Of a stretch of DNA of 64,000 bases, positions 57,495 to 64,000 are shown one piece after another. The DNA lies in assembly GCA_947359465.1 (NCBI GenBank), contig OX375878.1:79649627-79713626 (forward strand), read 5' to 3'. The stretch is from Metellina segmentata. Lineage: Eukaryota; Arthropoda; Arachnida; Araneae; Tetragnathidae. The translations under genes were made by a program, and so were the position numbers. How positions within the stretch are numbered: the stretch's first letter is position 1; the number at the start of each line of letters is the position of its first letter. A model generated the notes under the pieces. It was not told the DNA's origin. It did not search any database and saw nothing but the letters and a program-made list of their open reading frames with translations.

Positions 57495-58100
57495 TACACT
57501 GAAATGTGATTTTATGCAAGCAAGATTTCCATGCTTCTCGGAAGTAAATTGCGACCAAAGCCATGACTGTCCACTCAACAGTTTTTAAAAGTATCACTTT
57601 TTGAGAAACAACTGATAAAATTTGACATTTATAAATTATCACTAAAATGTGTACAAAGAACAGTCAAAATAAATACATGACTTATATTAACTCCTAATTA
57701 ATCAGAATGCTCTAAACATGCTTATTTAAGTTTAATGGAAAAGGCAAAGATGACATCCATCTAGTCAGGTGATTATATTGATATTTGGATCATTGCCTTG
57801 GAAATCTTATCAATTTCTTTATATTTTATTTCTAGAATTCAATCATTTAAGTAAAAGTTACTTAATTTTATACTTTACTAGTATTTTAGAGGTATTAATT
57901 TCTCTCAGGTGATTGCTAGTTATTGTTTTGAAATTTAGATATTCTGTAGATAATGTAAATATTTTGTACTCAGAGTTAACCACTCATGTGGATATTAATT
58001 TACAATATTTTATTATTTATAGCAGTGTAACTTTTTAGTGGACAAAGTGGCATTGTTTTTCACACATCTTTTTACAGTTATGAATTGTGAAATATTTATC
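57495..58100. other. Intron of the main gene
   Basis: AT-rich, nothing recognised. Confidence 0.5.
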
Positions 58101-58112
58101 TGTATCTTATAG

Positions 58113-58210
58113 GAAATAGGTTAAATCCAGGAAAGGATCTGAATTTCTCTTTTAAGAAAGAGAAGGAGCATGAAATTGAAGGATTTTCGGTTTCAAATCA
58201 GAATACTCAG
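58113..58210 (+). CDS. Main gene, fifth coding exon
   Basis: Acceptor TCTGTATCTTATAG and donor ACTCAG|GTTAGT bound a 98-nt exon. Two bases complete an Arg codon, then NRLNPGKDLNFSFKKEKEHE and IEGFSVSNQNTQ, ending in phase 0 at residue 1385. A donor here means the gene continues to the right. No further exon could be confirmed before the window ends, because transposons fill most of 58739-64000. Confidence 0.82.
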
Positions 58211-58214
58211 GTTA

Positions 58215-58735
58215 GTAGATGCTGAGGACAATATTTTCTCAAAATGGGATGTATTTCATTCAAATTTTATGTACTTAATTGTAAATAAATGTAATCTAGT
58301 GAACCATTGAATCATTGCTCGTAACCTAAATGTGGATAAGTAAAGTGAGTAATATATTGTTTTAACATTGTAATTTTTAAGTCTCGTGAAAATTATGTAA
58401 TTTAATAACATTGGTATCTATAGCCAGACTATTACTGATTTTCCTTTTGTTGCTGCGAATAGAAGATCTCACTTGATGAAAAATAGGGTAGCAGCCAAAT
58501 TTCGCCACAGTGGCGAGCAACTATCTTTTTCTCACTAAAAGGTTGACAGGTTTGCACCTTGTAACAATTCAAAAAATCCAATTCCTATTTATCTGCATTA
58601 CAACATAGAATTCTTTTTCTGCCCATTATTATAATATGTGAGAGGCTTTGTCATAAAAATTGAATCCACTAGGCTATAACTTTAATTTTCAAGCTTGGAA
58701 AAGGAAATACTTAGTTAAGAGGTGATTGAGTTAAA
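58215..58735. other. Intron of the main gene
   Basis: AT-rich, nothing recognised. Confidence 0.5.
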
Positions 58736-58894
58736 ATACAGTGAAACCCTGATTTAACGTATTCCAATTGACTGAAAGGAAATAACATGCTGAAAAAATT
58801 GAATCAGAGTTGGACAAAAACTAAACATAGAGCATGAAGTATAGACTATTCAAGTAATATACCTTTTATTTGCTGAGTGCGCATGGGACTGCTC

Positions 58895-59205
58895 CAGTTT
58901 GCCACACCACCTCTTTTTGCTATATGGTGAGTGTTTGCACGTGTTGTCTATTGGAGAGGGCCACACTTCATAGATATATTTGCATACATTTCTTGGATAT
59001 CTAGGAATATATTACAGAAGAATCTAAAATCGCAGCAGAGAGCCTCTCATATGTCCGGTCTCCACTTTTCGAATCCCTTCTTTCTTCCCTCTACCCTTTT
59101 CTCCTCCTGCAAGGGTGACCTTTCAAGGACACCCACGTCAGAGTCCTTAGAAGATGTCCTTCCCTGGGTTGGCAAGAGAACCCCAGAACCTCACATTTTG
59201 GTTTG
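58895..59205 (+). repeat. Interspersed repeat U, single copy
   Basis: Begins with ACACCACCTC and carries GGTGAGTGTT, TGGAGAGGGCCACACTTCAT, CGCAGCAGAGAGCC, CCGGTCTCC and CTTAGAAGATGTC. It ends GAACCTCACA like the copy in the Tc1-like element at 28064-29448. It shows the family's uninterrupted length of about 310 bp. Confidence 0.7.
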
Positions 59206-59224
59206 TGTTTTGCTTTTACTAGCT

Positions 59225-59640
59225 AAATAAAGGGGCTAGCAAATTTCGACTATAATGAACGTTTAAGTAAGCTAAACATGTATACACTGGAAAGAAGAAG
59301 AAGGAGGGGGATTTGATTCAGCTTTTCAAGTTTGTAAAACAAGGGGACACAGAGGGCTTAAATTTCAATAGGGATAACAGAACAAGGGGTCATGGGTATA
59401 AATTGAATCAGACACATTTTAATCGGGATTTAAGGAAAAACTACTACTTTAATAGGGTAATAGACAGTTGGAACGCGTTGCCAGAAAATATAGTTAATTC
59501 AAAGGGAGTGTACGAATTTAAGACACAATTATATAGTCAGTGGGAATTGGGGAATTCATAAACAAAGGACCAGCCTTGTTGGGCTTGAGCCTGTAGCTGG
59601 TCGTCAATATTTGTATTTGTATGTATTTGTATAAATCATT
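59225..59640 (+). mobile_element. CR1-like non-LTR retrotransposon, 5'-truncated 3' end
   Basis: One plus-strand frame reads NERLSKLNMYTLERRRRRGD, LIQLFKFVKQGDTEG, TRGHGYKLNQTHF, then YYFNRVIDSWNALPENIV and FKTQLYSQWELGNS before a stop at 59561. This is the typical end of a CR1/Rex-type reverse transcriptase (LP.L..RR.RGDLI..FK, TRGH..KL, FF..RVI..WN.LP..VV). A TTGTATTTGTATGTATTTG repeat tail closes it. The polymerase core is missing, as expected from 5' truncation at insertion. Confidence 0.88.
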
Positions 59641-60199
59641 AACATCATTCTCCACGGATAAGAATTTTTGTAAGTTTTTAGTTATACCTAATTTGCGATT
59701 GAAGCATTTGACAAAGATATTCATCATGAACACACACGAATATTTGAGGTTTTCTGTCTCCGCCGCTATTGTTAAAGATAGAGTAAAATTTCAACGGATT
59801 TGAAATCTGCAAAAAATTTTACACTAGATCGATACCTCAGGTAGTCGGAATTTATGTATGAAATTTATGTTATGTCGGAGTATATGTGAATTTGCGACAT
59901 GCCTGTGTCATGACGGGTGAAGGTGGGTCTCGTTCTTAAAATTGTTTTTTCTTTTAATGTTTACAGTATCAGTAAGGATATGAAAAGAACTGTCGCAGGC
60001 AATGCCGTACTGATATCTGACTATTTGAAAAAAACTGCTTTCTCCCTGTTGGAATAAACAGTAGATGCGGGAAATATTTCGAAGTGATAACGTTAAATAT
60101 GCGATATTTTTACATTGAAAGTATAGGAAATTATTTGGGAACGATGAAAAATGACGTTATTTGCAAGAAAAGGTTTAATTGAGGTTTCACTGTATATAA

Positions 60200-61080
60200 A
60201 AGAATATAAGACTGATGACTAGAACTAACGGAATGTACATGCTCAAACTGATACAATTTTAACTAAAAAACATTTCATTCACAGTATTTATACAAATGAG
60301 TATTTTTCCAGTATTGTCCAAAAAACCAATAAACATATCTCTGGAATTTTTGTTGTCATTAAAAAAGTAACATCCTATTTTTGAGAAGACTAATTTTTTC
60401 AGTGAAAACAGCCAGACCAATTGTTCACTTTTTCCTATATTAAGACTATTTGAGGCAAAATGAAATTTGTTTCATTTTCTATTCAAAAGTGTTTTTATTT
60501 GATCATCCGGAAAGTTCTGCAGTTTTTTATGATAAATACCAACGAAGCAGTACAGAAACTTATGAAAATGTTATTGAATCACATAAGCATCATTTTCTGA
60601 CTTTTTGCCATTTTTCTAGCAGCTGGACATTTCCTTAAAAAATATCCCTTAAGCTTATTTGTAACTAGCCACTGCCTGGCGTTGCCTGTGATGTAAATTA
60701 TTAATCTGGTTTAAAAATTTCTGTAGATTTCAAATCCGTTGAAATTTTCAATCTATCTTTAGCGATTCCGATTTTACGAAAAAGAATTAACAATCCCAGT
60801 CAAAATGTTTTTTTTCTCTCATTCCCTGAAATAGAATAGGACAGGAAGTGTAATCTTTATATATATATATATATATATATATATCATCTGGCTGGAAAAT
60901 CTTTCCTCTGAGCAAATTCAAAGCAGAAACGAAAAAAATAAATTTAGAATCTACCGCAATGAAAACAACTTGACATGATTCCAAAGCCTGATGTCAAGGT
61001 CACATGGGTAAAAAAGTCTAGTTTCCGGTGTTTCTTCTCTCTGGGGTAGAAATGCGTTGAAGAACCCGTTGGAGAATAAA
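60200..61080. other. Intron or intergenic, with a reversed R4 piece and a TA microsatellite
   Basis: A reversed R4 fragment lies near 60690-60790 (GATTTCAAATCCGTTG). A TA dinucleotide run is at about 60858-60883. A frame at 60480-60600 has no donor to make it an exon. Confidence 0.5.
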
Positions 61081-61084
61081 ACTA

Positions 61085-61465
61085 TTAAATTAATTTAAAA
61101 ATGTTCCTAGATTGAATTTTAGAATTTGGCGCGACCCAAAATTTGCAAAAAATTCGGAATCCCGTTGTGCCAAACCTCATTGCTGTAAGTGCCATAGAAT
61201 CGTCAGGATTTTGCGGCCCCAAACACAAACAAACAATTCCTTTTATGATATTAGAGAAGAAAAAGAGGTGCCGTATGGCAGTCTCCAAAGAATTAATCTC
61301 CAGGCCATTAAGAGAATTTTGGAGTGACCTAAAGAGGTGAAAATCTGAGGGGGCAAGGTTTGGTGAATATGGGAGTGACAAAATATCTCAGCCATACTCA
61401 GTAAGTCTGTTGGACATTCAAAAAAATGTGGGGCCGACCACTGTCATGCTGGAAGACATCTCCTA
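61085..61465 (-). pseudogene. Mariner transposase C-terminal relic
   Basis: The minus strand reads DVFQHDSGRPHI, and in a shifted frame PYSPNLAPSDFHLFRSLQNSL and NSLETAIRHLFFF. HD.ARPH and PPYSPDLAPSDFHLFRSL are the last catalytic region of mariner transposases, with the aspartate of DF present. The N-terminal half is not in the window. A hAT element lies immediately next to it, beginning at 61469. Confidence 0.85.
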
Positions 61466-61468
61466 GAT

Positions 61469-63217
61469 CAGAGGTCGGCAACCTATTGTTACGGAAGAGC
61501 CAAAAGACACAATTTACAAAAATTCTCAGTTTTTAAAGAGCCACTAAAATTTTTCGTATCATTATTATAGTATTTTCTTATATATATTCGATTTTTGTTT
61601 TAAAATAAACGGCTTTAAATACGGATTAATATTTATTCATTTAAAAACACAAATATAGATAGTTACATCAATGGGAGCATTGGCTTTGCATGCCTTTTGA
61701 AAGTTTGATTAAATCTGGCTTATAACTTGTTGTTTTAAGTTTCAAGCACGACTCTAGATTTTTATTTGTTAGTTGACTTCTTACTTTACTCTTTATTATA
61801 TTCATGCAAGAGAACGCTTGCTCGCAGGAATATGTCGACCTGAAGATCGTCAGCAACTGTTGCGTAACCATATGCCAACTTCTTCACCTCACTGTAGTAT
61901 TCTGGAAGACTATTCCATGCGCCGAATATGAAGGCCTCAACTTGCGGAATTTCTTTTAGAGCTGTCCACTTGTGTTGCGCGATGTGTATGCATTTCTGGA
62001 CCTCCAACTCTTCCAACTTGCTCTTGAGTTCTGTGAACTTGCCACTCCACAAGTCTTTGGTTTTCAAATCTAGCAATTGCATTTGAAGCGATCTCATTTG
62101 TATTTGTGTTGAGAGGATTTACTATGAACGCGAAAGTACTTTTGTTTGTTTTGAATTGCTCGAATCTCTCAACGAATCCATCCCTCATGTTTTTTAAAGC
62201 TATGCTAAAGTCATTCGTGTCAATAGTTGCATTGGTCTCATCGTGATATTGCTTCAGATTTTTAAAATGAAGTAATTTACCGCTCTCTCTCTCCATGTCT
62301 TCAACAAAAAGAAGTATTGTTTTTTCGAAACAAACTACTTCTTCAAGCAAGGCGTAGGCTGGGTTTCCCTTTCCTTGCAGTTTTAGATTAGTTCATTTAG
62401 TTTCATTGTGGTGTCTACCATGAAGTTGAAATTTTGCAGCCATTTGTCTTCTTCCAGTTCGGGATGGTCAATGATTTTTTTTATTGAAGAATGTTTTTAT
62501 TTCACTCAAGCACAAAGAAAAACGTTGCAATACGTTACCTCTGGAAAGCCATCGCACTTTATTGTGCAGAAGTAGGTCAGAAAACTGGCTATCTATTTCT
62601 TCAAGGAATCTTTAAACTGACGATAGTAGAGTGCTTTTGCCAAGATGCTGTTAATAATCTTAATTACCAAGTTCATGACCTCAACTATTTCGGCCGGAAA
62701 TATTTGGTTTATTTTTTTTATAATTGATGTTACCTCTCTATGTATTCCTTTCATACTTCTGGCTCCATCAGTTGCTATAGAAACGATTTTATTTATATCG
62801 ATTCCATTGTCTTCCAGGCATTTTTGCACAGCGTTTGCTATATCTTCTCCACGAGTTTATCCTGAGAGCGGTAGCAATCCTAGCAGTTCTTTTGGACCTT
62901 GGGACGACATATACCTGACGAAAAGGGTAAATTGTGCCGTGTCTTTTATGTCGCAAGACTCGTCTATAGCAAGTGATAAGGCAGAAACCAGTTGAATGTC
63001 TTCCACTTGCATATGTGTTACATTTGAAGACATTTTAGCAGTTCTGCCTTGCACTGTTTTAGCAGATAATGGCAAATCTTTGATTTTTTTCATGATGTCT
63101 GCTTTGTTTTTAAAATTGCGAATCAGTTCTTCAGATGCACGTATAAAACAATCTTTGACGTACTCACCATCTGAGATCTCACCATCTCATCCTCTAGACG
63201 TGTTGTCTACACTCTAG
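61469..63217 (-). pseudogene. hAT transposase (GTF2IRD2/ZBED5-like), broken
   Basis: The element end at 61469 reads CAGAGGTCGGCAACCTATTG, a hAT-type terminus. On the minus strand from about 63217: [54 protein letters not shown], then a stop, and GIDINKIVSIATDGARSMKG, IIKKINQIFPAEIVEVMNLV. Further frames give [29 protein letters not shown] and the closing FRSTYSCEQAFSCMNIIKSK. The IDES.D.....QL and TDGA.SM motifs match hAT transposases of the GTF2IRD2/ZBED5 kind. At least four frame breaks and several stops are present. Confidence 0.88.
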
Positions 63218-63219
63218 AC

Positions 63220-64000
63220 CAGGAATGAGCAAACTACGGTCCGCGGGCCAACTCCAGCCCCCCAGAAGGTTTTATCCGGCCCGCGGATAGAATTTCGAGA
63301 ATTTCTTCAGTCCGTGCAATCTGAATACTCTGATGTACTGTATTACACGAAAGTAAGGTGGCTTATTGCAGGATGTGTTTCCAAGCGAGTTTGGCAGCTG
63401 AAAGACGACATTGTGTCGTTCTTCCATGAGAAACAGTGTTCTGCGGTGTGCGAAATGTTAGAAGATACAGAATGCCTTTCGGACTTTGCATTTTTCACAG
63501 ATCTTCTTTGTCATATGAGCAACTTGAATGTCAAGATGCAAGGGGAAAATTAATTTATCGACGATATCTGGGCCCATCTCAAAGCTTTTAAACTTAATCT
63601 GTTTGCTGGGCAGCTAGCTAAGAACTACCTGTCTCATTTCTCGAGGTTAAATTCAATACCCTCAGTAAATGAAGATGAACTTAAGAATTATGAAGACGGC
63701 TTGAAAAAACTGCATTTTGAGTTCGAACGCAGATTTCAAGATTTCAGTGTCATTCAAACAGAATTGGATATTTTTTTACCATGCCTTTCAACGTAAATTG
63801 TGAAGCAATGAGGCCAGATTTGCAGCTTGAATTAATTGAGTTGTAATATAACAATCATCTCATGCAGTTGTTTCTAAATATGCCAAAGTTAGAGTTTTAC
63901 AAATCATTATCGAAAGTAAATTTCCCAAATTTAATATCTCACGCCCAGAAAATCAGTGCTATGTTTGCTTCATCTTAAATATGTGAACAAGTGTTTTCAA
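63220..64000 (+). pseudogene. Second hAT element, opposite orientation, runs off the edge
   Basis: It starts CAGGAATGAGCAAACTACGG then CCGCGGGCC and GGCCCGCGG, a GC-rich hAT terminus. The plus strand then reads VRWLIAGCVSKRVWQLKDDI, FTDLLCHMSNLNVKMQGEN, a stop, then DIWAHLKAFKLNLFAGQL, NYLSHFSRL, PSVNEDELKNYEDGL, LQLELIEL and KVNFPNLISHAQKISAMFAS. This is the C-terminal half of a GTF2IRD2-like hAT transposase. The N-terminal half is deleted because the terminus abuts the middle of the protein. It lies head-on to the other hAT relic. Confidence 0.85.

Larger units (their letters stand above)
58739..60192. mobile_element. Pogo/Tigger-like element with nested repeats
   Basis: The ends are CAGTGAAACCCTGATTTAAC and, reversed at the right, CAGTGAAACCTCAATTAAAC. 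TA flanks each side (58737-58738 and 60193-60194). This terminal sequence type is shared by many pogo/Tigger-derived MITEs. Its interior contains a repeat U copy (about 58895-59205), a CR1-like fragment (59225-59640) and an R4 copy (about 59765-59925). No pogo transposase is visible. Confidence 0.75.

Noticed and set aside
60480..60610. Next coding exon of the main gene
   Set aside because: The frame is open and would start in phase 0 after an AG, but there is no good donor and the pyrimidine tract is weak.
60858..60883. TA run as a regulatory element
   Set aside because: It is a simple microsatellite with no other signal nearby.

Overview
The window looks like a piece of an arthropod nuclear genome, most likely a spider. 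The sequence is AT-rich, gene density is very low, introns are long, and decayed transposons fill much of the space. The spider guess rests on recalled resemblance of one SINE tail (about 56905-57000, ending in a CATAAAACCCCC-type stretch) to spider SINEs, and on the mix of Tc1-like, mariner, hAT, Helitron and CR1-like remnants. No search was possible, so the organism call is an inference.

Only one protein-coding gene can be built with confidence, on the plus strand. A 3.5 kb coding exon (33741-37278) ends in a strong splice donor in phase 1. It joins, with all phases consistent, to a 28-nt microexon (52478-52505) and then to exons at 53365-53802, 55003-55055 and 58113-58210. The last exon ends at another donor, so the gene runs off the right side. 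The 1385 residues in the window form a serine-, lysine- and asparagine-rich protein of mostly disordered character, with short charged helical stretches and a C-terminal tandem duplication. I do not recognise it firmly; a supervillin-like cytoskeletal scaffold is a weak guess. If the microexon is skipped, or polyadenylation occurs within the first long intron (37279-52477), a short form ending at the stop at 37335-37337 is possible.

Left region (1-33.7 kb) is gene-poor. It holds a hAT deletion derivative with a perfect 8-bp target duplication (2724-3669), a foldback-like DNA element (about 4241-6643) containing two nearly identical Helitrons in opposite orientation, another Helitron with an unusual 14-bp flanking repeat (8805-9230), decayed mariner pieces, SINE copies, several small tandem repeats, and a nested stack of elements at 27312-31268. 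In that stack a Tc1-like transposon was broken by a pogo-like element, by an interspersed repeat, and by a further inverted-repeat element inside that repeat.

The first long intron holds a second Tc1-like transposon (39401-about 40770), more Helitrons (41771-42423, 45417-46022), copies of a second Helitron-like family (42680-44201, 46825-about 47930) and SINE fragments. Later introns hold a terminal-inverted-repeat element (55427-56120), a Tc1-like element split by a SINE at its transposase MVWG motif (56542-57487), a pogo-like element with nested repeats (58739-60192), and hAT and mariner remnants at the right edge. There are no functional tRNA or rRNA genes, CRISPR arrays or bacterial-type operons. 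The most interesting items are the phase-consistent gene model with its microexon, the Helitron architectures, and the nested Tc1-like stack in which removal of the insertions restores an open transposase frame.
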